Source of the DNA: Branchiostoma floridae
Taxonomy: Eukaryota; Chordata; Leptocardii; Amphioxiformes; Branchiostomatidae
Assembly (NCBI RefSeq): GCF_000003815.2
Contig: NC_049986.1
Span: forward strand, 216,338-265,042
Reading direction: 5' to 3'
Length of the DNA stretch: 48,705 nt
The notes below the pieces were generated by a model. It was not told where the DNA came from. It made no database searches and was given only the letters and a program-made list of their open reading frames with translations. This document shows, piece by piece, positions 11,375 through 21,639 of this stretch; the stretch's first letter is position 1, and the number at the start of each line of letters is the position of its first letter. The translations under genes were made by a program, and so were the position numbers.

Positions 11375-11758
11375 CTAACAATCGTCATACAAAATATGAT
11401 AAAAACGCATGTGCCTTATCGAGTACCTCATGTGCCATATCTTGAGCTTTACCTGTCTTTCACTAGCTACTATTTTTAAAAACATCTTGGATGTACTCAC
11501 AGTTTTTAACGCACGTGCTAGTTGGTTCCATTCGGATTTGGTTTTATATGTAAAAGATTTCCCCCCGAAGTAGCAGCTTTGCATGCGTGTAGCGCACGAA
11601 CCCTGGAAGTTAGGGACTTCGGCCTTGTTAGGGGTTTCTTTTTGGAGGTTAGCGGCTAACCCTGCCACTGATAGCATTTCATAGGGCTGAAACTTTGGCA
11701 GTTTAAGGGTTAAGACAATTTGTCTATCAGACAGTTCTAAAGTTATTCCGTGTTGCAT
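11375..11758 (-). pseudogene. Possible LINE ORF2 C-terminal fragment
   Basis: A 127-residue minus-strand frame contains GGKSFTYKTKSEWNQLARAL and then KTVSTSKMFLK, resembling the 'RSF.Y.A...WN.LP..L....S...FK' tail of non-LTR ORF2 proteins. The N-terminal half is not recognisable. No poly-A or tandem tail was found at its left end, so the assignment is tentative. Confidence 0.35.
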
Positions 11759-12198
11759 ATCTCAGGACGTTTAGCCGTGATACAACATTTGTTGCAGAAT
11801 AGGCCAAAGTAAATTATAGCTTACGTTTTCCACGATACAATCCATGTATATTTTGTATTTTCTGTATAATACTAATGTCGTAGGATCAAAATTTAAAGAA
11901 GATATAAAAGAACAATAATGAAGAATCTATCATTCGATATACGCGTAATATTAATAGTCTCTGTGTTCGTTCAACCTTTCTTTCTGGAACCCTCCTGGCC
12001 ACTAGAATATAAACAAATACGCAATACAAAAATACAACTAACTTTTAGGTAGAGTTGTTGGGCACTTGGACACATAGAACATTGCATCGTGTACAGTTGT
12101 CGTGCATTTAAGTTCAATTATATAATTACTATAACAAATTGAGATCCAACTGATACTGGTTTCAAGCGATGCGCGCATACATTATCCATACTCCAGTA

Positions 12199-12205
12199 GC
12201 CAATC
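12199..12205 (+). promoter_or_regulatory. CCAAT box upstream of second GPCR
   Basis: GCCAATC about 180 bp before the ATG at 12382. The matching position in the first GPCR also has a CCAAT word. No TATA box is evident. Weak by itself. Confidence 0.3.
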
Positions 12206-12381
12206 AGGATGATCTCATCAGCCATTAGTCACTTGCACTCCAAATATGGTCCCACTATTAATACCTAATTACATCACAGGTCATTGCCGCTCAGAAACTT
12301 GTTTATGACAGAAAGCTTATTTTCGTCGGCATAAGTCCGCGCGGCGTTTCCTGCGAGGCTGGCAAGAAAGACTGGCGGAGG

Positions 12382-12436
12382 ATGGGGCGCCGCCGCCGCC
12401 GCTCGGCTGCCGTCTTGCTGCTGTACTATATACAAG
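12382..12436 (+). CDS. GPCR 2 exon 1: signal-peptide start
   Basis: ATG at 12382, 18 codons plus one base, ending CAAG before GTAAGG. Same length and phase as exon 1 of gene 1, with the shared block gccgtcttgctgctgtacta. The N-terminal basic residues come from a run of CGC codons. Confidence 0.85.
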
Positions 12437-15400
12437 GTAAGGAAAACTTCGTAAAGCTGGATTGAATGCAGCCTGGTAAAACTCGAAACGTCTCAAGATT
12501 TACCACAATATCTCAAGATTTTTGGAATAAATCTCAAGATTTTTTCGATGTTCAACAAGGCGTTGGGGGTTAATATGATTCCTTGAGTACCAGAGAAGTT
12601 TGTTTTTTTACAAAATATCAGCCGTGTAAGTTTAAGCTGTAAAAGGCTACAATCATTTCTCCAACGTGATCTGCTGAGTCCAATGATAATCTGCTCTCTT
12701 GTTAAAAATGTTTACGAAAAAATATACATAAATAATGCCCACGACAACATGTATTCTCTTTACGTCTTGTGTAGTTTTGTGTCTTTTATATTATATGTTT
12801 CGTTCCCGAAGGCTGTCCGGCCGGACCCCGGGTAGTAAAGATGACGTAGGCATAACCATACCATCGGGAGTTCGTCGCTATCTCTACGGTGCTGGGAGTG
12901 TAGCCCGCCCGCCCAGTTCATTAGCGCACGCCGGAGAATTTTTACAGGGTTGGGTTAAGCTACAGCGGTAAAAATGACAGGTTGAAAAAAAAAGACCACT
13001 ACTAGAAACCTATATGCTTAGCAGACTGAGCCCGGAAAACACCCCTTAGGCTAATGTCACATTTCCAAACTGGGGCATGCTTGACTTGAAATAATGCCAA
13101 ATATAACTTCTTTGACCATATGTATAACGTCATTATGTTTTATTACCCCTAATATCAATTCGTCCAAAAGAAGCCACAACGCAATTATCTCTATTGCGAC
13201 ATATAACATATATAAAGAGGGGAAATGATAACTCGTCTGTTTACGTGTAAAATTTAAAATATTTTTGCGTGCTTTTTTAGTGCATTTGCAAAAACATTTA
13301 CGGATCTTCAACATGTTTTCTTTGACAAGCCATTTAACTGGCGGAATGTGAAATTATGTAAAGTGATTCCCAGGATCAGAGTTACCAACTCGAAGTGATA
13401 CAGCGGTCACTTATGGTAACAACTATTAGGAACGTACAGGTGTATGTATAGGATAGTATACACCGTAAATGCAGAAATGTTCGCGGTATTATATTCGCGA
13501 CCACTTCACCGCGAACTCAAAACAACTGCGAAAACTTTAACACTGTCTTTTGCTCCTACCCCATTTTTTAAGTCTCTTCATGTACGTGTTAAACATATCC
13601 AGTATTATGTGTTGAGGGCACCTTTTACGGTGAAGACACAAGGATACTAAAAAAGCAGAAATGGACATAGAGCTGATCTTTGAACATTGAATACATATTT
13701 ATCTAAGAATTGCTAAGTATCCAGATGGTAGATACAGTTATAACAGTGACAGTTGATCACGCCGATATTGCCCCAAGTGACTGTTTTGTCAGTCTGTAGT
13801 ACCTTCGCCGAGTCGCCAGTATCTGTATCTGTGTCTGTATCTATATAGCCGGTATAACCGCCGTTCGGCGTAACACACCAGCTTCGCAGGCACGCGGCGC
13901 GGCAGCAGCTGGTTATATTACACCGAACGACCCGTCACATCTAACTTTTGCATATCTATCTGCAAGCGTTCTTTAAAGCTATCTAGAGAAGATGCACCTA
14001 CTGTGCTTGGTGACGACAAATTCCACTCTACGATAATTCTGGGAAAATACGAATTTTTGAACACATCAATCCTAGGTTGGTAACTCTGGTACTTGAAGTC
14101 ATGGCTGTTTCTTGTTCTTTTTTGAGCTGGTATAAGATAATTATCAGTCGGCACGTCGACCAGTTTATTGGTCATTTTGTACATCATGCAAAGTCTGGAC
14201 ATTTTCCTCCTGTCTTCAAGTGATGCCCACTGCAGATCTGTTTTCATTTTGGTAACACTAGCATCCCTGTTGTAGTTGTTTGTACAGAATCTAGCAGCTT
14301 GATTCTGTACCCTTTCCAGTTTATCTTTGTCTTTCTTTGTATACGGATCCCATACTGTTGCAGCATATTCAAGGTTAGGTCTTACTAGTGACGTGTATGC
14401 GAGTGATTTTACCCTGGCTGGACATGCCCACAAGTAATTACGTTTGATCACTCCCAATGTCTGTTTAGCCTTGGTTGTTATTTTTTTAACATGGACACCC
14501 CACTTTAGCCCAGTTGTTAACGTAACACCTAGGTATGGGTGTTTTTTTGTGGTTGCTAATGTCTGACCACAAAACTGGTAAGGGGACACATTTGGTGTGC
14601 GTTTGTTCGTTATATGCATGATATAGCACTTATCAGGATTGAACTGCATAAGCCATTTCCTTTGCCATTCTTCCAGGGTGTTCAGATCTTTCTGAAGAAG
14701 TTGAGAATCATTCTTTGCAGATACTTCTATATATAGCAGACAATCATCGGCGAATAACCTCACACTTGAATCTAGTTGGTCTGGCAGGTCGTTTATGTAC
14801 AAGAGGAAAAGCAATGGTCCCAGGATAGTTCCTTGCGGAACTCCCGACGCTACTTTAACTGGAGCTGACGCCTTCCCTTTTACCACTACCGTTTATTCTC
14901 TATTCGTCAGGAAAGCCTTTAACCAGTTTAATGTAGTACCTTGAATTCCATAGTACTCCAGTTTTGATATGAGTCTGCTATGTGGGACTTTGTCGAAGGC
15001 TTTAGTGAAATCAAGTATTGCTAGATCCACCTGTCTTTTATTGTCCGGTGCCCCCGCTATGTCGTGAACTGTTAAAATAAGCTGCGTTTCTGTGGATCGC
15101 TTTGTTCTGAAACCATGCTGGTAGTCCGTTAGTATATTGTGACCTTCTAAGTGTTTCATGATATGGCTATGGATAATGTGTTCGAGTAGCTTACTGGAAA
15201 TACAGGTAAGTGAAACAGGTCTGTAGTTACTGGGGACCGCTCTATCTTCCTTTTTGAAAATGGCGCATATATTTGCATCCCTCCAGTAGGTGGTTTTCCG
15301 AATGGCTACATCCATTAAAGGCTCCGGGCTGCCATACTGTACAGTATGTGTACTCTATCGTGAACTCAATACAACCGAACACTAGTTTTTCCCTTAACTT

Positions 15401-18400
15401 CAAAACAACCCCCCGCAACTCAAATGCATTAACAGTATCATCATTATATGTATTATTGTAACTCCAACCTTATAGAAAATGAAGTCCATTTTCTATTAGA
15501 GTGTCCCATATACAGTGATATACGCAATTCTTTTAACAGTGTTCTCATTGTAGACCCCCGATGTAAACAGTTAACCAAAGACGAACTATTTGTATAGATA
15601 ATGACAGCCAGAGACAACATTGTACAACAAAAACTCTGTGAGTTCGTATATAATTGTTAATTATTAAAAAGAGGGAAGAGGCATGTTAACAATACTTTTA
15701 GTAATAGCATAGCTCTAGATATTTTTTATCCAATTGTTTGATTGTAGCACTACCTGTAATAGTATATCTAGTCTTTAGTATTCCATGCAATACTATTGAA
15801 TCACTGCATTTAGCCCATGTGGGCAGGAACATACAAATAAAGATCTCTATATTTATATGCACCAACTGTGCTTAACCCTCAAGCACCCGACCTTTTTTTG
15901 CGACTAAAATGACCGAGTGGGGTCCAAACGGACCCCAAAATGTTTTGTTCATAACATCTCAGTTCCAGTTCCTATCGGTGATCATTGTGCATACATTGCT
16001 TCGTCAATGTAAAAGGAATATTTTAACATGTTAAGGTGTTGACCTCATTATCATGATTTATGCAAAAGATCAGAAGGACCATGTTTTTTACTAAACCCAT
16101 TCTGACCAGAGAGGGGAATTTTGTGGCCCTCAGCAAGCTTTATGTCGCATAACTCATGAACGGCCAGTGCTAAATTTATGAAACTTGGTAATATATCACA
16201 AAATATTGTTAGCAAAATATTTTTGTCCATAAAGTAAATTTATCATTATTTAGGGTTGCCATGGCAACGGAATTATGACAGGCATATTTTTGCAAAAATT
16301 TTCCAATTTCGATTTAAACAAGGTTTTTTTGGTAAAGCATGCTTGTTTTCTTACAACAATAAAATTCTATGAAGTTAAATGCTATTTTCATGATTCAAAA
16401 TTTATAATTTATGCTAATTTCATGACGTCATTAGTCAAAATCCAAGATGGCCGCCCTTGTAAGCTAAATGACATCATAATGTCGTCATATTAAATGGTGA
16501 TGACACATAAGTTTTTAGGAGGATTTAGTTTTACATGTTTACTATTCTCTGAAAGTTTGATGGTGATAGGATAAGTAGTTAGGTTGTTAGACTCAAAAGT
16601 TTGTTTCAAAACCTGCACTTTTTTGGCTGGGGTCCGTTTGGACCCCAGACGGACTGATCACGGACTTTCTTTATAGCTTCCACAGTATTGTACCAATCTT
16701 CATAAAAACTTAAGAGAAGGTATAGAAGATATTGGATGACAAATTCGGAAGACGGAAGGATTTTTTCGTCAGATAAAAAATCTTCAAATGGTACTTCAAA
16801 ATTTACGCCTGGGGTCCAAAGGGACCCCACTCGGGTGTTTGAGGGTTAATGCAGAAGATGGTAAGTAAGGTTGACAAGGTGAATTTTTTCAGTCATTATA
16901 GTCGGTCGAGCTCTTTCTGTGGGAACACAAACTGACCCTGAGGTGTACTCACTCTGCAACATCACCCGGACCAACAAGACGAATGCAAACACGGTCTTCA
17001 GCGATACAGGCCTAGGCTTGGTCTTCAACGGCCGCTTCTTCAACGACACTTCCTTATTCAAAGACGCGTGGCTCTTCAACAACACATTTTCCTGCAATCT
17101 CACCGAACCAGGTACGTGTACAGTCCATTCCAAGACACCGCGAGGGTTTTTAGGTGATATTTGTAATAAGTTTGAATTATTTTGAATAAAATAATAACTA
17201 AACCACAATAATAAGATCAATATTTAAAAAACTTGACATAGAAAATATTAATCTATTTGAATTCCTTTGAATATTTTAGGAACATTTTGAAAGTAACTGT
17301 ACAAAAATATCTTTATCTAGAATAATTGTCAAACTTCTGTATCTCGCCAAGGCATTGTCCTTCTGGGTGAATTTGGTGTTGGTTCCTTCTGTATCAAAAA
17401 ACTTATCATTACAGCTGTACTTGGAAATATACCATTGTTTCAGCTTGAAGCTTCCACGTGTCCCTATGACATATCGGCTTGTCGCCGAAATTGTCCTGAA
17501 GGATATGGAAGCTCTTCTCTCCGCACGTGTCTACTCCAACCATTGCTCCTATCATACAATGTTTAGCTCTGTTTCTGAGAAATTAGATGATTTTAATTGC
17601 AGTGAGATGGGGAAAACATAGCTTGATAGCAGTGTGACCATACGACTCATACGTACAAAATGCACCCACGGACGATGTGAGAAACTGTACCGTATACTTC
17701 CCTCATGCGTTTGATATTCAGTCCGCAGAAACCGTTGCCAATATTCACCAACGACACTAGCATAAAACTTACGTGTAGTTTGCATCAGCTTTCTATGTAT
17801 GTAGCAAGAAGACACAGAAACGTTTTGATTTTCATTCATAATTACTTGCCTTACAGCTGCTGTGCAAAGACCTTTGACTCGACCAGGTGACCTCCATACA
17901 TGCACGAGAGGATATAAATAATAACCGTGGGTGTTTCGTGTAAGGACTCCTTTGACGGGCGGCTCGACTCCTAGCATATTTTCTCTACTTGGCCAATTTC
18001 TACGATTTGTCCAGTGATCCGAGGAGTCTTTTGAAGATTAGTTATTATTCCACGTCCGTAAGAAAACTGTGCTGGGCCCAGATGCTGCTGAAGCCGCTTG
18101 AGTTGTATATTGTCATGTCATGTTTGTGGGGATCCCTACAACCAAACCGTTCTCAGACGCATAGGAGCTTTGAGTTGGGGAATTCTTTTTTTTTTTCTTT
18201 CTTCTTATGATCGATTCCTCTCGGGTTCACGAAAACTGGATTATTAAAATGCCCCAAACACTGACAGGAGACAGTTACTAGCACATGACATACAGGTATC
18301 GAGTGTAACACTTCCACCTGAGCATAAACATGTTGGCGTAAACAATGTTATTTGTGTCACTAAACTATAATCCTTCAGTGTTAGCTATTTCAGATTTCCA

Positions 18401-19378
18401 CACCACGCAGGCAAGACTAGAAACTACAACTTGGGGAAATCTGTTACACGTACACATGTATCTCTTTCGTTGTCCGTCACAAGTCAATTTGAGACCAATG
18501 AAGACTAGCATCTTTTTCTTAGTATCTCGTATATCCATGTGCCTTGTGATATTTTCCCCTCGTTTCAACCGTCGGGCTGGGGTTACGCCTGAATTGCATT
18601 CCCTTATTTGTGTTCACGTTATACGTTAACGTTCACCTTACGACCTACGTCATTTCTGTTTCAACGTCCAACTTCACTGCTCTATAAACAGGTCGGATGT
18701 CCTGTCGACAAACTGGGAAACGATACAGTACCTCACAGAAGAGACAAACGCCTATATTTTTAACAAAAGTTTCTATATGAGATGCCCTTTCTTCTTATTA
18801 TTTGTTTTTCTTACGTTTAGACCAAGCAACAGTCAAACTCCCACGGAACTGATATTTTGCGGTGACCACAGTAAGCCTCTCATAAAACATTGCTAACTGA
18901 TGTGTTGACGATTAAAGCTCTCTCCCTCTACCCTCCCTCTTTCCCCCTCGGCCTCTCTCTCCCTCTACCCCACTCTCTCTTCCCCCTCTCTCCCTTCTTT
19001 CTTCTATCTCTCTCTCTCTCCCCTCTCTCTCTTCTCTCTTTCCCTCTAAGCTCCTTCTCCCTCCATCTTCTCTCCTGTATCTCCCTCTCTCTCCCTCTCT
19101 CTCCCCCCATCCTTTCCTCCTCCCATTACCCTCCTCTTTTTCCCCTATCATTCTCTTCCCCTCTCTCATCCAGCTCTCTTTCTCATATTTCTCTCCCCTC
19201 CTCTCCCTCCCGTTCTCTCTCTCTCTCCGGCCATCCTCTCGTCCTCCCCTCCCCACTAATTTCTCCTATCACACTCTTTCTCTCTCTCTCGATCTCCCTC
19301 CTCTCTTTCTCCTATTTCTTCTATTTCTCCGAGTCTCCCTCTCTCCACCCGCTCTTTCTCTCTCCTCTCTCCTCCTCC

Positions 19379-19427
<49 letters not shown>

Positions 19428-21281
19428 CAGAAGACCCAGTGTACATTCACATATATCAGTTCATTTATGACCAATGACTTACCAACATTTCTTTGAGTTC
19501 GAGTAAAATACAGTGCTTTCATTTTTCAGAATGGATGTTAACCAACGAGTCGGTTGTAACGCCAGCCCCTGACATTGCACATGAGGCATCGACGGTGCAA
19601 ACCGTGGTGTTCGTCGGGATATTCGGCATCTCTAGCATGGTAGGAACCGTCGGCAACGCTGCTGTCATCCTGGCCTTCTGCCTCTACAAGAAGGTACGTG
19701 GCAATCCATACTCATAGTGTGGCATAACTGTGTTTGGCCCGGACCCAAGAGGTTATGGGGTCGAATTCTGTCATGCTACTATTCATCTTCTGCCCTTGGT
19801 AAAGGCACTTTAAATACACAACTTTCCCCATTCCACCTAAGTGTAGAAATTGGGAGATAAAGGGTGGTGGATGAAGAGGGTTGGGCCCAACACAGATTGT
19901 ACTCTACACACAGTGGATAACAGTCCACCGCCTCCACGGCTTTAAGGAAACCATGGGACTATCTTTACCTTATCAAGCTTGTTGTTCGGTGCATGTGGCA
20001 CTGTTAGAATGCGTTATCAACCTGCAGTGCCACATTGCCCTCGTCTGTCCAAAAGCAAATATGATTATAGACTAATGAGAACCTAAGTATGTTATCAAGA
20101 GACATTTTGTTGAGAGTGAAGTACTAATTTGTTGGTAAACGGAGGCTGGTAAACTGGACTGACTGATCGATAGCTTAGATTTACGGATATATTTGTATTT
20201 TTATGTTACATTTAACGTTTCACCCGATGTATAAATTGATATGTATGTATTCATGTGAGGGCCACGACACCGGCATACCACTGCCTATGTATTGTACCGT
20301 TTGCAATTTCTATAAATCAAATCAATCATTAAATCAAGTAAAAATTGATTATGACTTTTTGCCCAACAGGTTCGCACCACTGATAACACCTTCATCCTGA
20401 ACACCAGTATCTGGGACCTGGTAACGTCTGCCGTCATCATCCCTTTGTTCCTCTCTTCTACGATGACCGGCCTACCGAACTGCGGACAAGCTTGCTGTGC
20501 CTTCATAGGCTTCCTGAGTCTGTTTAGCATGACTCAGTCATTGTTATCCTGTGCCCTGATTGCCTTTAACCGTTATGTGCACGTTGTGCTCTCACTAGCC
20601 ACTTACAAGCGCTTGTTCGGTCCTGTCAAGGCCTTCCTCTGGGTGGTTGGGGTATGGGTGATCGGTACTCTGGTCATGTTACCTGCTATCGTAGGTGTAT
20701 ACGGCAGTTTGGGATGGGACGCGGATGCAAAGCTATGCCAGATGTCTAATGAACCCAAAAGTTTATTGTTTTTCAAAAATGTCCTGGCGTCACTGCACTG
20801 GACCACGTTGCTGGTGATATCTGCGTTCTACGCCCGAATCTACCTGCACGTGCGCAAAAGTGCCATGGCCATCGGCCAGCATCTCGGCCACAGCCCCCAG
20901 CAAGTGTCCCTGCAGGCGGTGAAGCGTACAAAACACATGTTCTACATCTTCTTCACTCTGTTCACCCTAATCTCTCCAACCATTGTCATCATGCAAGTGG
21001 ATCCCCACGGTGTCTCAACCCCTGAATTAGTTTTCTTAATCATTGCCGCGATGTATTACTGGAACACCGCAGTCAATCCCATCATTTACACCTGGACCCT
21101 GAAAGAGTTTCGGCAAGGGTTCAAGTCCCTGGTCCGCTGCAGACGACATATTATCCCTAACCCCCCACCTCACCAACCTGGACCTGCGCGAACCTCTCGA
21201 TCACCGAAAGTCTCACAACCATTGACGGTCACTGAACGCGTTCAGCAGGCAGGACCGTCAATGCCATTGGTAGATACCTGA
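12382..21281 (+). CDS. Rhodopsin-family (class A) GPCR, gene 2 of the tandem pair; four exons, 449 aa predicted
   Basis: Exons 12382-12436, 16893-17111, 19530-19693 and 20370-21281, phases 1, 1, 0, identical in layout to the gene at 2211-6850. The start has five arginines (residues 3-7), then SAAVLLLYYIQ. The extracellular segment has sequons NIT, NKT, NDT, NNT, NLT and NES. TM1 has VGNAAVIL (N134), TM2 has WDLVT (D162), TM3 ends FNRYVHVV (NRY 213-215), and TM7 has NPIIY near residue 380. The membrane exon is strongly conserved with gene 1 while the extracellular exons have diverged, as expected if ligand capture has changed and signalling has not. The ligand is unknown; NRY suggests the melatonin/Tre1/GPR84-like sector. 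Confidence 0.88.
13457..13540. mobile_element. Fragment of the TTCGCGG-type MITE
   Basis: Contains CCGTAAATGCAGAAATGTTC then GCGGT, followed by 'attcgcgaccactt' and 'caccgcgaac', matching the right-hand part of the MITE at 4131-4338 in reverse orientation. Only one terminal repeat is recognisable; the other end has decayed. Confidence 0.6.
13820..15343 (-). mobile_element. 5'-truncated non-LTR retrotransposon (CR1-like LINE)
   Basis: Minus-strand reverse transcriptase ORF2 fragment with a GATACA-type microsatellite tail at its 3' end (about 13820-13850: agatacagacacagataca). The 5' end stops in the fingers region near 15343, where the frame meets a stop upstream, so this is the usual 5'-truncated copy. 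It lies antisense in intron 1 of the second GPCR. Clade assignment (CR1/L2 group) is inference from NYRPVSLT, LDFTKAFDKVPH and SGVPQGTILGPLLF. Confidence 0.85.
13918..15315 (-). pseudogene. LINE reverse transcriptase ORF, one in-frame stop
   Basis: From 15315 the frame reads YWRDANICAIFKKEDRAVPS then NYRPVSLT, HGFRTKRSTETQLI, LDFTKAFDKVPHSRL (palm motif A), a stop TAA at 14893-14895 following LTNRE, then GVPQGTILGPLLFLLYINDL (motif B), RLFADDCLLY (catalytic FADD, motif C), FNPDKCYIMH and PYLGVTLT, and the WDPYTKKDKDKLERVQNQAA region, ending at 13918. Reading continues in the same frame after the stop, and the position normally carries glutamine, so one base change (CAA to TAA) explains it. 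No other frameshift was seen in about 465 codons, so the insertion is probably young. Confidence 0.85.
15435..15870 (+). mobile_element. 3' end of another LINE, plus strand
   Basis: Plus-strand frame from about 15446 reads YYCNSNLIENEVHFLLECP then IYSDIRNSF, resembling the 'C....E.E.HFLL.CP.Y..IR' cysteine-histidine ending of some non-LTR ORF2 proteins. It stops at 15594-15596 and is followed by an AT-rich 3' UTR with 'acaaataaag' at about 15834. No upstream RT domains are attached. Confidence 0.6.
15876..16845. mobile_element. Non-autonomous DNA transposon, TTAA-flanked (piggyBac-like), about 970 bp
   Basis: The two ends are inverted copies: CCCTCAAGCACCCGA on the left and TCGGGTGTTTGAGGG on the right, flanked by TTAA at 15872-15875 and 16846-16849. 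TTAA duplication with CCCT-type ends is the piggyBac hallmark. Just inside are repeated 'ggggtcc...ggacccc' words. No transposase frame is present. The right end lies 47 bp before exon 2 of the second GPCR. Confidence 0.8.
16893..17111 (+). CDS. GPCR 2 exon 2: glycosylated extracellular N-terminus
   Basis: 219 nt, phase 1 to 1, between 'ttttttcag' and GTACGTG. It completes the signal peptide (VIIVGRALS) and codes EVYSLCNITRTNKT followed by a Phe/Asn-rich stretch with NDT, NNT and NLT sequons. Length identical to the gene 1 exon, so the divergence has been by substitution without indels. Confidence 0.87.
17112..19529 (+). other. Intron 2 of GPCR 2
   Basis: GTACGTG to 'catttttcag'. The right third is a polypyrimidine tract (18917-19412). 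A 141-codon minus-strand ORF (17552-17977) lies in the middle but resembles no family I know. Otherwise no feature. Confidence 0.7.
18917..19426. repeat. Polypyrimidine (CT-rich) tract of about 500 bp ending in (CT)n(TA)n
   Basis: Nearly all C and T on the plus strand from 18917 to 19412, with ctccctctctctcc words, then a pure (CT)n run (about 19383-19412) and (AT)n to 19426. It ends about 100 bp before the exon 3 acceptor. Long ORFs on both strands here are composition artefacts. Confidence 0.9.
19530..19693 (+). CDS. GPCR 2 exon 3: TM1
   Basis: 164 nt, phase 1 to 0, between 'atttttcag' and GTACGTGG. It codes a juxtamembrane segment with an NES sequon, then TM1 with SSMVGTVGNAAVILAFC and LYKK. 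The juxtamembrane part is eight codons longer than in gene 1 and unrelated in sequence, while the TM1 half matches closely. Confidence 0.88.
19694..20369 (+). other. Intron 3 of GPCR 2, with a SINE
   Basis: 676 bp from GTACGTGG to 'tgcccaacag'. It contains a SINE-related segment at about 19735-19885; the rest is unremarkable. Confidence 0.7.
19735..19885 (+). mobile_element. SINE fragment (tRNA-derived family)
   Basis: Has 'ggggtcgaattctg' (a worn tRNA B-box), then 'gcccttggtaaaggcact' and 'aactttccccattcc'. The same body phrases occur in the full SINE at 43926-44266 on the minus strand (CCCTTGGGAAAGGCACTT, GACTTTCCCCAC), so they belong to one family or share a conserved SINE body. Confidence 0.65.
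20370..21281 (+). CDS. GPCR 2 exon 4: TM2-TM7, tail and stop
   Basis: 912 nt ending TGA at 21279-21281. Codes WDLVTSAVIIP (TM2), CGQACCAFIGFLSLFS (TM3 start), FNRYVHVVLS, TM4, a second-loop cysteine, TM5, an intracellular loop differing at one residue from gene 1 over ARIYLHVRKS through FYIFFT, TM6 and AVNPIIYTW (TM7). The tail ends MPLVDT, parallel to IPAVDT in gene 1. No canonical polyadenylation signal is evident soon after; a CACT array starts 20 nt downstream. Confidence 0.95.
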   Translation, partial: VRTTDNTFILNTSIWDLVTSAVIIPLFLSSTMTGLPNCGQACCAFIGFLSLFSMTQSLLSCALIAFNRYVHVVLSLATYKRLFGPVKAFLWVVGVWVIGTLVMLPAIVGVYGSLGWDADAKLCQMSNEPKSLLFFKNVLASLHWTTLLVISAFYARIYLHVRKSAMAIGQHLGHSPQQVSLQAVKRTKHMFYIFFTLFTLISPTIVIMQVDPHGVSTPELVFLIIAAMYYWNTAVNPIIYTWTLKEFRQGFKSLVRCRRHIIPNPPPHQPGPARTSRSPKVSQPLTVTERVQQAGPSMPLVDT

Positions 21282-21300
21282 GGAAAATGACCCTTGTTTA

Positions 21301-21603
21301 CTCACTCTCACTCACTCACTCACTCACTCACTACTCTCACTCACTCACTCACTCACTCACTCACTCACTCACTCACTCACCCACTCACTCACTCACTCAC
21401 TCACTCACTCACTCACTCACTCACTCACTACTCTCACTCACTCACTCACTCACTCACTCACTCACTCACTCACTCACTCACTCACTCACTCACTCACTAC
21501 TCTCACTCACTCACTCACCCACTCTCACTCACTCTCACTCACTCTCACTCTCACTCACTCACTCACTCACTCACTCACTCACTCACTCACTCTCCCACTC
21601 ACC
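21301..21603. repeat. (CACT)n tetranucleotide array, about 300 bp
   Basis: Near-continuous 'actcactcactc' with occasional 'ctactctcac' and 'cacccactc' interruptions spaced irregularly, immediately 3' of the second GPCR stop codon. The ORFs coding Thr-His-Ser-Leu repeats here are artefacts. A short ACTC run also forms the end of the LINE fragment at 29565-29690, so a LINE tail may have seeded the array. Confidence 0.95.
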
Positions 21604-21639
21604 CAACCAAATATGAAAACATCAAAAGCGATTCTTAAC

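Larger units (their letters stand above)
12437..16892 (+). other. Intron 1 of GPCR 2, filled with mobile elements
   Basis: 4.46 kb from GTAAGG to 'gaattttttcag'. It holds a MITE fragment (13457-13540), a minus-strand LINE (about 13820-15343), another LINE 3' end (about 15435-15870) and a TTAA-flanked DNA element (15876-16845). The remainder (12437-13456) has no recognised feature. Gene 1's intron 1 is only 1.3 kb, so most of the difference is insertion. Confidence 0.75.

Noticed and set aside
17552-17977. 141-codon minus-strand ORF in GPCR 2 intron 2
   Set aside because: No recognisable domain, no splice partner or repeat; antisense to an intron. Kept only as a note.
18890-19477. 195-codon plus-strand ORF and long minus-strand ORFs
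   Set aside because: Composition artefacts of the CT-rich tract: Ser/Leu/Pro or Arg/Glu/Gly only, no domain.
21287-21638. Two overlapping ORFs of Thr-His-Ser-Leu repeats
   Set aside because: Any frame of a (CACT)n array without stops stays open; not a protein gene.
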